NCBI GenBank assembly: GCA_028015205.1 | Contig: CM051520.1 | Location: 32,789,528-32,853,527, forward strand | Length of the DNA: 64,000 bases | Direction of reading: 5' to 3' | Source: Mytilisepta virgata | Lineage: Eukaryota; Mollusca; Bivalvia; Mytilida; Mytilidae | Notes under the pieces: generated by a model | Told to the model about the DNA's origin: nothing | Databases searched by the model: none | Seen by the model: only the letters and a program-made list of their open reading frames with translations | In this document: in pieces, positions 45,915 through 55,158 of the stretch | Layout: every line of letters starts with the position of its first letter | Numbering within the stretch: position 1 is the first letter of the stretch | Program-made: the position numbers and the translations under genes

Positions 45915-47230
45915 ACTTCCAACAGGAATGAACACGGGGAAAAAGATACATTAAATGTATTGGTCGTAGTGTAATTGTTGGCTAATGTCATAAATGTATA
46001 CCATAAAGATTGTTATCAATATATAATATTGAATTTACAGTAAATTTAATGTACAGAACAATGAATCAAATACATTTTTACATTTTGTATATGTAAGTGC
46101 CATTTTTATACATAATTACTACATGGTTATCTTATATTAGTTCTTTGCTTGTCTTTAATCTACATTTTAACGTAGATTATCTTCCAGCGCTCCAATAAAT
46201 CATACCAGGTTAATATATATTTGTTAAAGTAATATATTTAGGCTTCTAAAACTATGTTAATTTCAGGAAACACTGTAATTCTGTTTCATCAAAATTGTCT
46301 AATGCTTCCTGTAAAAGATATATATAAAAATATCGTCATTTATTGCATGTATTGAATTTTAAAAGAAACAGGTAGAATATCAAAACAAATGGATTTAATA
46401 AAACACTTCTAAAATTATTTCATTATGGACAAAAGACTCGTTCACTTACGACTTCAACATGTACCGTTGATCCTGGGCGTACGTCTAATTTTGCGTACAT
46501 GTAGAATGACAATGACATCACAGGATCTTATCTTACTTTTGTGAAATAGCGGGGGGGGGGGGATGATTAAAGATTTTAGTAATTCGATAGTAACCGCAAT
46601 AGCAGTATTATAACTAATTATAAATATACACCGTGCATGGACCGAAATTAAAAACTATTCCTCGTGAATCACCGACGTAAATCGTCAAATTACAATTGCA
46701 AGCCTGCTGATCATCTGTGTCATATGCTCATGATCCTATGGTTATTACATGTACTTCATTTGTAATTTCGAACAACCGTTTAGAACACGTTTAAAGTTCT
46801 GCTTATAAAATGCATTATTTATACTTATATTTAAATATGATATTTATAGTCATATACTTCATTTGCTTCTACTGGTAAGCTGATATTTTACTATATAATT
46901 ATATATCGTATTGATTTCTTGCCGCTGCTGTACATTTGTATATCACTGGTAAAAACGAATAAGAGTTATAATAAATTTCAACTTTTATATTCAATAATGT
47001 CCAGTTTCTTAATATAAAAAGTTTAGGCCTTGTTAAGATTTTACATATTTCGAACAAAATATGCAACAACCACGCAGTCTCTGAAAGTCAATATGGTTAA
47101 AACTTTTGGACAGAAAATGTCTTTGCATCATATTTAAAAATGGGGAAAATTCGATGAAATGAAGTGTAAAGCACGATGATCGAGGCGTCAATTCCAGTAA
47201 ATACTAACTGTAAAACTGATAATAAATATG
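45915..47230. other. 3' flank of the Ser/Lys-rich gene
   Basis: No gene or element is supported. A run of 12 G is at about 46551-46562. The 3' untranslated region of the minus-strand gene ending at 47235 should lie here, but no clear AATAAA was found near the stop. Confidence 0.4.
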
Positions 47231-47234
47231 GTAT

Positions 47235-47316
47235 TTACTTTGTTTTGTGTTTCCCTTTGCTTTTTTCTTTACTCTTTTTGCTTTTTTCTTCTAAATCTTC
47301 TCCCTCACTTTCATCT
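47235..47316 (-). CDS. Ser/Lys-rich gene, exon 5 (stop codon)
   Basis: 82 bp after acceptor ACTTCTGAAG, encoding EDESEGEDLEEKSKKSKEKS and GKHKTK, then TAA at 47235. Using the alternative AG two bases later would create an immediate stop, so this acceptor is chosen. Confidence 0.7.
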
Positions 47317-50300
47317 CTTCAGAAGTAAAAAAAAGCGAAAGATAAATTCATATTACATGTTTAAAGAAAAAAATATCCGAAGGCTAATAAACGATTGTGA
47401 AACGTAATATTTTGTAATAAGTAGAGACACAAGTATAAAATAGATTTTAAAAGAAGTTGTGTTAAACTGAGATCGCGGTTTCGATCACTATACACAGTCT
47501 GTGCTTCATTCCTTCGTTAATCAGCGCTTCGTTGATCTTGTGCTAGGTGGTTTGATCCCCAGCCTGGTCAAACCCAAGTCTTTAAAATTGGCATTTTGAT
47601 GCTTCTTCGCCAAGCATTCGACATTAAGTAGTAATAGCAAAGACTGTCGGGCTAGGATCAAGAATAAATTATCAAGGTGGGATGACCTGTCTTCCTGCAG
47701 TCGGTTAAGTCGTGAGCTCAGCAGATAAGGATTCATTTTTATATCACATGTTCACTGGTATGCATATTGCCACTTGACGTTATTCAATTATCCATACATC
47801 TATCAATCATTCATAAACTTCTCAAATAGAAAATGGAGACAATGTTCAAAATGACCACTAAAATAAGGAATATAAGAGGAAGGTAAAGACCTCATACTGA
47901 CTCAACATGACAATGTTTCTTAAAGTAATTGACGCTTACGTGGACCAATATAGTATTTATCTTTTATAAGGGGATTTAAAATGTAACTCATTTCTGTAAA
48001 ATATCTCTCTCTCTCTCTCAAGAGTATTTAGATTTTTATCCATTGGTTACTTACTCATGCTTATCCTTTTCCTTCTTTTCTTTATTCTTCTTCTTAGTTT
48101 TCTTTTTCTTTTTCTTCTCTTTCTCTTTGCCTTTTTCTTTTTCGGAATCACTTGAATCGTCTCTTTCGTCACTTGAAGAGCTAAAATAAACCAACGTCTT
48201 TAGTTTGTGAAGAAAAAAAGTGTTCTTGTGCAGAGCTAATTTACATAGCATCCGAGTTCATTTTTGTCCATCATTATAAAGGTTATCCGGGCCATAATAA
48301 ATCATAATCATGAATTCTACTTCTTTTCGGTGGAAAATAAATTAAGCCAAAACTTCATCGCATGAAAAGTATTGAAAAAGATGCACGAAGAGGATGTTGT
48401 GTGTTGTTTTAGTTTTACAAAAAGGAAATACTTTTCATGAAAGTGAACAATCACACCAAAAGCTTATCTAATATTGAATGCTTACCTGGAGTCACTGCTG
48501 GAGGATTGAATGCTTACCTGGAGTCACTGCTGGAGGATTTTTCGGAACTGCTGCTACTGCTGCTACTAGTACTGCTTGGATATTTTCCCTTTCTGGAGAA
48601 AAAAATTCATAATATAACACTAAAACTATAATTTTCATTAATATATAATCGACAATAAACACATTTTGCCTATTGTTTTAAAGGTTATAAATGAATTGAT
48701 CAACTGTTAAACCTTTAATATTTCATTTGCTAATTATCCAATTATTTATGAATTAAGTCCATGCCTGATATATCTCGACAAAAACATGCACGTTAGGAGG
48801 ACAAAGGCGGGGGGTGTGTGGTCACCAGGAAGTCAAGGTTGTACGTTGGAACTAGTTTGTGAACACTGAATTACTAAGTTTTAATCTTGCAATACGATCT
48901 CATTTGTTAAGAATCGCCAAGTTACATGTAGTAATTCCAAACGGAAGTAGTAGAATAAGCCTAAAGATCAAAATGAGATGACCATAACTTTACTCTCCCT
49001 TGGAAGATTGCAATTGTAAAAATTACAATTACAATCTTCCAAGGGAGAGTAAAGTTATGGTCATTAATGACAAACCTGCTTTAGCGATCACCTGTATTAA
49101 GCAATAACCTGTCTTAGAAAACTATCATTTTCAAATTCCATTTCTATATATAGTGCGTTTTATATAAAATCAACCTGTATATAAAGATCACTTGTCTTTA
49201 GTGACCATAATAAGCCTTGGCAAAGATGTGTCGATCACTACAGAGGAACACTCATTTATATTTGGTAGGAAGTTGCACCTTTAGTATTTCATACTTACAA
49301 GGAAGTCGACCCAGATCATTTCGGCTAGATAAGCATTGGTTTACCTTTTACTTTTTAGGCCATGTGAGCTTTTGTCATCACTTGTCGTCCGTCTGTCTGT
49401 TAACGGTTATTTTTGTTTATTTAGATTTCTTTTATTTTTCAGACTTCCTTAAGGGATATTTTTAATTTTTGTTTTTTATTTACGCATATATCGTAATAAG
49501 CTCAAGGCATTTTTCCTTATTAGTTTTTTTTGGAAATCAATTTTGTAATTATATATTAAACAGCTAAAAGATAATCACCTTTTGTGTCTTTTTCTCTTCC
49601 TGTAAAAGTAAAATTTAGTATTTAAAATATGAACAAACCCTTGGATCGAATTGTACTTAAAATATCTTAAATGTTGAATTTCAATTTCTAGTTTTCCTTT
49701 TCAAAGTCATCAATAATGTATTTATATATATTTTTCATTTATCTTCCCATTTTGCATCTAAACACATCTTATTTACGTTGTTGTTATTCTTGTTTAAGAA
49801 CTGTATCTACATTTTTACATTGAAGTATCGCCATTATTGGGTTTTGTACGACTATTGATATATACATATTTAACAGGAATCATATCACCTAAATTTTACA
49901 TTATCTTATTTGCATATAAATACAGAAATGTTTTCATGAAGAGTCTACATTTAAGCAAGGCTTAGCTTCAGATTAAAAGTTGCTCTCATTTAGAATTTGA
50001 TTGTATCTTCTTACATTTGTAGAAAGTATCTATATTTCCAGGTTTTTTGCATTGTGTTTAAATTCATTTTATGGCAAATCTATATATAGAAAAAAGACCA
50101 GTATTATATAAATAGGTATTTAAGCTTAAAATGTCCTTTAAAATACTATTTTATGTGAAAGAAAGAAAAACAAAATAAAGTATTGGTAACGCTGACATAC
50201 TCTTTGTTTGAGTCCAATTTTAAGGCAATGTACAAAACGTTTCCATCAGATTTCTCAAGGGTTGTTCTTTCAGGATGGAGGGAATTTATAAACAATCTTT

Positions 50301-50730
50301 CATCGGGTTTTTGATAAGCGTAATGCATGATGAGTCGCTGTAACAAAGCAATCGCGTAGGTTTCGGAATCTCTCATGACATCATAAGCGTCATTTCGGAT
50401 CAAATCTTCCTCAACACAGCCAATGACAATCATTTCATTAAAATCTTTGTCTTCCCAGAAAACCTTCTTGTCTTTTACTTCCTTCTTACTCCAAGTTTTT
50501 CTGTCATTGAAGCTGAAATAGCAGTCCTCTCGAGGTTTTACGTAAGTTTGGCCAAAGACAAACTTTAGTATTTCACCTTTGTCATTTAAATATTTCAATA
50601 CGTCATCAGTGACCTCTCGTAGTCTGTGGAATGTTTCATCAAACGTGAGATAGTGAAGTTCATGTCTTTTTTTCTTCTCACAGTCACAGGAGTCGTAAAG
50701 TTGAGCAAGTCGGAATTTTACAGACGACAT
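47235..50730 (-). CDS. Ser- and Lys-rich tailed protein, unrecognised N-terminal domain, five exons
   Basis: Five exons (50201-50730, 49579-49599, 48518-48592, 48055-48180, 47235-47316) join in frame to about 277 residues; every junction is phase 2. The N-terminal ~180 residues (MSSVKFRLAQLYDSCDCEKK...) look globular and charged, with KFVFGQTYVKPRED near 57-70, MIVIGCVEEDLIRNDAYDVM near 96-115 and MHYAYQKPDERLFINSLHPE near 134-153. A short basic segment (EKRKRHKRKGK) follows, then a Ser-rich run (SSTSSSSSSSSEKSSSSD), an acidic/Ser stretch and a Lys/Glu-rich tail of about 45 residues. The tail suggests a nuclear, possibly phosphorylated protein; that is inference. I do not recognise the N-terminal domain. 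It has a faint feel of nuclease-like folds but no diagnostic motif. Confidence 0.8.
47505..47790 (+). mobile_element. SINE family A, diverged copy, in the last intron of the Ser/Lys-rich gene
   Basis: Follows the order of the 1120-1495 SINE: a B-box-like GGTTTGATCCCCAGCC near 47548, CTTCGCCAAGCATTCGACAT near 47606 and a CCATACATCTATCAATC tail. No clear target-site duplication was found, consistent with greater age. Confidence 0.65.
48055..48180 (-). CDS. Ser/Lys-rich gene, exon 4 (Lys/Glu tail)
   Basis: 126 bp between acceptor TTTATTTTAG and donor GTAAGT. It encodes SSDERDDSSDSEKEKGKEKE and then an almost pure Lys/Glu/Asn tract ending KDKHE. Confidence 0.75.
48484..48549 (-). repeat. 32-bp tandem duplication carrying a splice donor
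   Basis: The segment with GGAGTCACTGCTGGAGGATT and TGCTTACC occurs twice in a row. Each copy holds the end of exon 3 (minus strand TCCAGCAGTGACTCCAG) and its GTAAGC donor. Confidence 0.85.
48518..48592 (-). CDS. Ser/Lys-rich gene, exon 3 (Ser run, duplicated donor)
   Basis: 25 codons' worth after acceptor TTTCTCCAG, encoding KGKYPSSTSSSSSSSSEK and SSSSDS. It ends at donor GTAAGC at 48517. The 3' end and donor are duplicated 32 bp downstream, so an alternative longer exon is formally possible. Confidence 0.7.
48978..49064. repeat. Near-perfect 42-bp-arm hairpin in an intron
   Basis: ATGACCATAACTTTACTCTC at the left is exactly inverted at the right (ending AGTAAAGTTATGGTCAT). The arms are about 42 bp with one mismatch and a 3-base loop. 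It lies between exons 2 and 3 of the Ser/Lys-rich gene. Confidence 0.9.
49068..49210. repeat. CAAACCTG-family repeat fragment
   Basis: CAAACCTGCTTTAGCGATCA and CAACCTGTATATAAAGATCA recall small pogo/Tc1-type repeats like those at 12926 and 60190. It abuts the preceding hairpin. Confidence 0.4.
49579..49599 (-). CDS. Ser/Lys-rich gene, exon 2 (21-bp microexon)
   Basis: GAAGAGAAAAAGACACAAAAG between acceptor ACTTTTACAG and donor GTGATT. It encodes EKRKRHK plus part of the next codon. It is supported by phase fit with both neighbours and conserved basic composition. Confidence 0.65.
50201..50730 (-). CDS. Ser/Lys-rich gene, exon 1 (start codon)
   Basis: ATG at 50730 is preferred over the upstream frame extension, which is hydrophobic, T-rich and has no upstream ATG of its own with a normal context. 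The exon ends LDSNKE at donor GTATGTCA. It encodes the entire globular domain. Confidence 0.8.
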
Positions 50731-50879
50731 GATTATGCTACAAAAGAATTTAAAAAAAGAAAGATAGAAATTTTCCAAGCATAAAAAGATACAGAAAAAT
50801 GTCCAGTCACGAATTTATTTATAATTTTTCATCCAAGAAGGAAATTTAAAAAATGATTAATAGATTTATTTATTGATTG

Positions 50880-51600
50880 CTTGTTGTTTAACGTCCAGTG
50901 GCAAATATTTTATGCTTCTTCCGGACGACAACCAGTTCAATTTATCAAACAATTCAAATAGGGTAGGGATGGGACACAACGGGGAACCAATTTTGACTGC
51001 CACTGTAAAAGGATGGTTGGGTAGGGTTGCACAATTTAGCCTTCTGTAGCGGCCATCAGTCTACCTTTTTTCGAAAACTACAGAAGTGGTCTTTAGCGTG
51101 TAGGGAGTGTGGCATTCTCCAAAAACGTTACCCTTTACGGTCCTCGGTCAGGCAATCTAATTAAAAACCGATCTCTCATCGCTCCCGTTTTCTGATATGT
51201 CGCGTGGGAGATCTAACGAAACCCGCTTTGAGGTCACGTGTGAGTGACCTCGTAGGTGTGTCCTGTTCGACCAATGAAATTGCGGCTTACGCGATCTTGT
51301 AAGTTGATTACGAAGAAATCGTCAGTCCCCAGACTTCATAAACTTTTTTGATTGGCTTACTGATAGGAAGTCAACTTATTTGCATGTCATTATAAATTCA
51401 TAAGTTCCAGTTCACTCACATGTGACCTCAAAGCGGATTTCGTTAGATCTCCCACGCGACATATCAGAAAACGGGAGCGATGAGAGATCGGTTTTTAATT
51501 AGATTGTCGGTCAGGCTTTCCGTATTATAATCCGACAACCCCGGAACGAGAGGGTCCCCCCTGTCCGCCACCTGGGTTGAGCTTCCGTGATCCATCACAA
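50880..51600. repeat. Older repeat interrupted by a long-TIR MITE
   Basis: Begins TTGTTGTTTAACGTCCAGTG, a motif found in mollusc SINE/LINE 3' regions, and resumes after 51515 with CTTTCCGTATTATAATCCGA and CCGGAACGAGAGGGTCCCCC. The element at 51153-51506 is inserted into it. Confidence 0.55.
51153..51506. mobile_element. MITE with ~95-bp inverted ends and 9-bp target-site duplication
   Basis: The left end CAATCTAATTAAAAACCGAT and its complement at the right end extend for about 95 bp with very few mismatches, through AGATCTCCCACGCGACATAT. TCGGTCAGG flanks both sides (51144-51152 and 51507-51515). Long termini plus a 9-bp duplication are typical of Mutator-like elements. The ~165-bp core has no coding sequence. 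Confidence 0.85.
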
Positions 51601-51609
51601 GTGCCTAGT

Positions 51610-52390
51610 TAAAAAAAGAGAATTTAACGGTTTTAGTTAATTCTCCAAGTAGAGTCTTGTTTTTCTTCAAAGTTTTATATAAATTTTTAACAAACTTTCC
51701 TGATTTAAACATTTCGATGACACTACAAATTAACCTATTGTTTAATCTGTTTTATTTGTGTTTAAATGTGTTCTGGCCGCCGGAGATTTAGAATAAAGAA
51801 AAAAGTTTAATCCACCCGATGTCGTTGGATCTAGGTATGTTCATGTACATCTTGGCTACTTAAATGTGCAAGATCAGATGAAGATTTTGCATTTTTGTTT
51901 GAGTTACGTATCTGCTAGAGGTAGATAACTCTAACCGTATAAACCAATTTATATATAATGTTGTTTTTTTTTCGACATTCTGTAAATTTTGTAAAAAATG
52001 TGTAGTAAAGATGATGCATTGTACGTACCTTTTGTACAGATATTTTGATTTTCAGGTAAATGTACCATAATTATAGCTCCGTTTCATTACCAAGTTTATC
52101 GATCGATACGTTGTCAATATAAACAATCTCGTATGCATAAAAATGTGTTTAAATACCTGTTAGTGTATATACATTTATTGTGTATTGGAAAAATTCTATT
52201 TAAATACAACTTGACATACTGGTTTCAAACTTCTATATTTTATATTACATTTGATGAATAGATAATTGAAAACAGTCAAATGCTGCTCGAAGATCTTGAA
52301 TTAGGCAAATTTTGCTTTTTGCAGTTTCTGTCCAACAAATTCATAACCAGCCGCGGTTGCACATGCCAATTTATCCTAACCTGAAGTTAA
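51610..52390. other. Intergenic stretch
   Basis: AT-rich with no supported gene or element. It lies upstream of the Ser/Lys-rich gene and downstream of the GH16 gene. Confidence 0.4.
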
Positions 52391-52397
52391 TACATAT

Positions 52398-52535
52398 AGA
52401 TTCTCCTACCTGTACGAGTGGGTTATGGAATTTCTCCACCCAAGATAGTTAAATTTTCGATTTTCAACACGCGAGCCTTTAACTATTGAGGGTGGAGAAA
52501 TTCCATAACTCACAAGTAAATAGAAGGAGAATCTG
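52398..52535. mobile_element. Hairpin MITE-like element
   Basis: AGATTCTCCTACCTGTACGA and GTTATGGAATTTCTCCACCC at the left are matched by GGGTGGAGAAATTCCATAAC and AGAAGGAGAATCT at the right. The arms are about 55 bp, imperfect near the loop. Confidence 0.75.
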
Positions 52536-53097
52536 TTTCTCCTATGATTTTCGTCAAAAACCTCAAGAAAATGTCGTTGCTATGTGGTTTGTTTACATAG
52601 ACGTCATTTCGGGACTTCTCTAGTTTATCGTTCCAATAACTGTATAAAAAGGGCGGTAATTCCCACGTAGAAATTTAATCACCGGGAAGTGGTTAAAAAT
52701 ATTATGTATTTTTATCCACCCGATTAAACACGTCAAGAATAGGAGAAAAAATGTTATCTAAGAACACAGATATACCCACTACTTTAAGAGGACGTAATGA
52801 TCTTTCGAAAGTTCGCGTATTTTTGCGTTTCTATTACGAAAGAATAAAACGCCCTATTTTCCAAAATTTCTGTTTCGAAAAAATGAAGACAATTCCAAAA
52901 CAAATCTGAGAGCTAATGATTCTTATGAACAGGAATTTTAAATATCAGAAAGAATAGAAATTGATATAAAATTTTGATAATAATTGAAGCTTGTATTAAG
53001 TCTAAAAAGTACCGTAATTAGCAAAATCGCTAATTAAGCAAAATCAGAAAATAAACCAACAAACATTAATAATGCTGTAACAAATAATCTAAACAGT

Positions 53098-53232
53098 ATT
53101 TTATAGGAGTTCGTGTTCATAGTTTGTTTAGTTTTCTGTGTTTATTTGTTGTGCTTGTGGTTGTTCATTTGTCTTCCCGGGTTTGTCTGTCCAATAGATT
53201 ACGTTTTTTTTATTGCTCCGTAGGTATATTTG
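53098..53232 (+). repeat. LINE 3'-end fragment
   Basis: ATAGGAGTTCGTGTTCATAG through GTTTATTTGTTGTGCTTGTG and CGGGTTTGTCTGTCCAATAG matches the 3' region of the LINE at 53412-54000. It is strongly 5'-truncated, as expected of LINE insertions. Confidence 0.65.
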
Positions 53233-53411
53233 TCACCTTTTATTAACGCATAGGAGAACAAGAATCTATATGACCATTTAAGAAAGCAAAAATTGACAAA
53301 AGTTTTAGGGAAGAAAAGAAATCTAAAGGAAAAAAATTAAGAGAATTTGGAGAATAGATGAAAATAATTGAATATGAAAAATGAAAGAACATTACATTAA
53401 CGCGCACAACA

Positions 53412-54000
53412 TTGTGTAAATACATGTGTCTCCCAATAAATGAGGGCTACCCTACAAATGCAACGCTTTTATTCCCTACGTATCTATTTTATATACATTA
53501 TACAGGTAGCGTCCTAGTAGCATATAGCGTCTACGTTTCTCAGCTTATCCGATTTTCAAGGGCATGTGTGAGTTACCCTGAGTTTGGACAAAGAGGATTA
53601 CTGCTGTCACAAAAGCTTCTTAACCAGGGTTTTATCAGGGATAAGTTGATGTTTTCACTTTGGAAATGTTACGGTCGTTATCACGATCACAGTGTTCCAA
53701 TATCAAAGATGATGTTTGACCTGTTCCCACAGTCGTAACATTTTATGTGCCTCCACCGATTTGTGACTTCCACTGGATTTACTTTGTTCAACTTTACGAA
53801 TGGTGCCGTATAGGGAGCAGGAACTGCTTACCCTTCCGGAGCACCTGGGTTCACTCCTGGTTTTTATAGGAGTTCGATCGTGTTGCTACTTTTTTTTTAA
53901 GTTTTCGGTGTTTATTTGTTGTGCTTGTGGTTCATTTGTCTTCCCGGGTTTGCCTATCCAATGGATTACGTTTTTGTTATTTGCTCCTTATGATAGACTT
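53412..54000 (+). mobile_element. LINE remnant: reverse-transcriptase C-terminus and 3' region
   Basis: The reading frame 53412-53738 ends with a stretch containing YSVYVSQLIRFSRACVSYPE and LLLSQKLLNQGF..DKL, then KCYGRYHDHSVPISKMMFD. This pattern is typical of the extreme C-terminus of animal LINE reverse transcriptases; the clade is not certain. The untranslated part includes GTGCCGTATAGGGAGCAGGA, CACTCCTGGTTTTTATAGGA and ATTTGTTGTGCTTGTGGTTC. The rest of the ORF is missing, so it is a dead 5'-truncated copy. Confidence 0.7.
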
Positions 54001-54444
54001 TTTTGTAAACAAGCAACAAAACGGATAACAACAATGGCATACCAATTAAATAACGCATTCGAATCAATAGATCTTCAGACCAAAAATACAGCAAACAACA
54101 CGAACATTGAAAAAACAGACAGCACAGACACTAATTAGATGTTGGGTTAAACTAGTTTTATGGTTACCCAAACCTCTCCCCCTCTAGTGTATAAAGTACA
54201 CTGTAAAAGCCAATACATTACATGTTAATTGATTCGCAGGTAGAGAGATTTTTTTTTAATATCTGAATCATTCTTTCTTATCATAACATAAAAGCCTTCT
54301 TTGGCAACCGTTTTCAAAATCTACCGTGTCAGGTGCTCAGGGACTAGTGGTTCAAATCATAAACGTAAATTAAGTTTAAGTTTCTTTTCATTCTTTCTTT
54401 TTTTGAGGAGGGGTCCTTTTATGACCTCTGTTGTATATATAATT

Positions 54445-54450
54445 TTTATT
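54445..54450 (-). terminator. Polyadenylation signal of the GH16 gene
   Basis: AATAAA on the minus strand about 57 bases past the stop codon at 54507, a normal distance for a short 3' untranslated region. Confidence 0.55.
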
Positions 54451-54506
54451 ATAAATACACGACATTATTAGAATTTGAATAAATTTAATATTCTATAAAT
54501 GATTTT

Positions 54507-54731
54507 TTATGGTTTTAATTTCCAGACTTTAATGTAATTGATCTTTAATGCTGCATCTTCTTTGTTGTGGTTATCTGAAATCCACGTCGGATACCATAAA
54601 TGTCTCGCCTGCCAAAAATCTCTCACAGCAAAATCTGAAGCATCTCTCCATGGTTTTGGATAAGGGAAATTCATCCAGGTATCAGGGAAGAATGTAGTCC
54701 CTCCTACTGCAACGTCCAAAACCAAATAGAA
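54507..54731 (-). CDS. GH16 gene, last exon
   Basis: 75 codons including TAA after acceptor TTCTTTTTTAG. It encodes FYLVLDVAVGGTTFFPDTWM, a Trp-rich loop RDFWQARHLWYPTW and the terminal strand ALKINYIKVWKLKP. Confidence 0.9.
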   Translation of the reverse strand, partial: FYLVLDVAVGGTTFFPDTWMNFPYPKPWRDASDFAVRDFWQARHLWYPTWISDNHNKEDAALKINYIKVWKLKP

Positions 54732-55084
54732 CTAAAAAAGAATTATCCTGGAATTGACACCTCACCGAATATTACTTACTGGCAATGTGACGGGTGCTGT
54801 TAACAGAGCAGGACATGCCTGACCTTCCGGAGTACCAGGTGTTACATATTGCTTTAGTTTCTGTGGTGTCTTGTTATCTGTTTCTTTTAGTATACATGTT
54901 TCCTTGAGACATTTGTCTGATAGGTTGCATTCTCATGAATTTGACTTGCCTTGCGATGTAGATCTTACTGATTTTTCCAGCTGTTTTGTCGCTACTGTAT
55001 TCTTTGGTCGAAATTGCATAGCTGGTATATTACTTGCAATATTTTCACTCACAAGTCATATATAACGTTCTCTTACAAATATGG

Positions 55085-55158
<74 letters not shown>

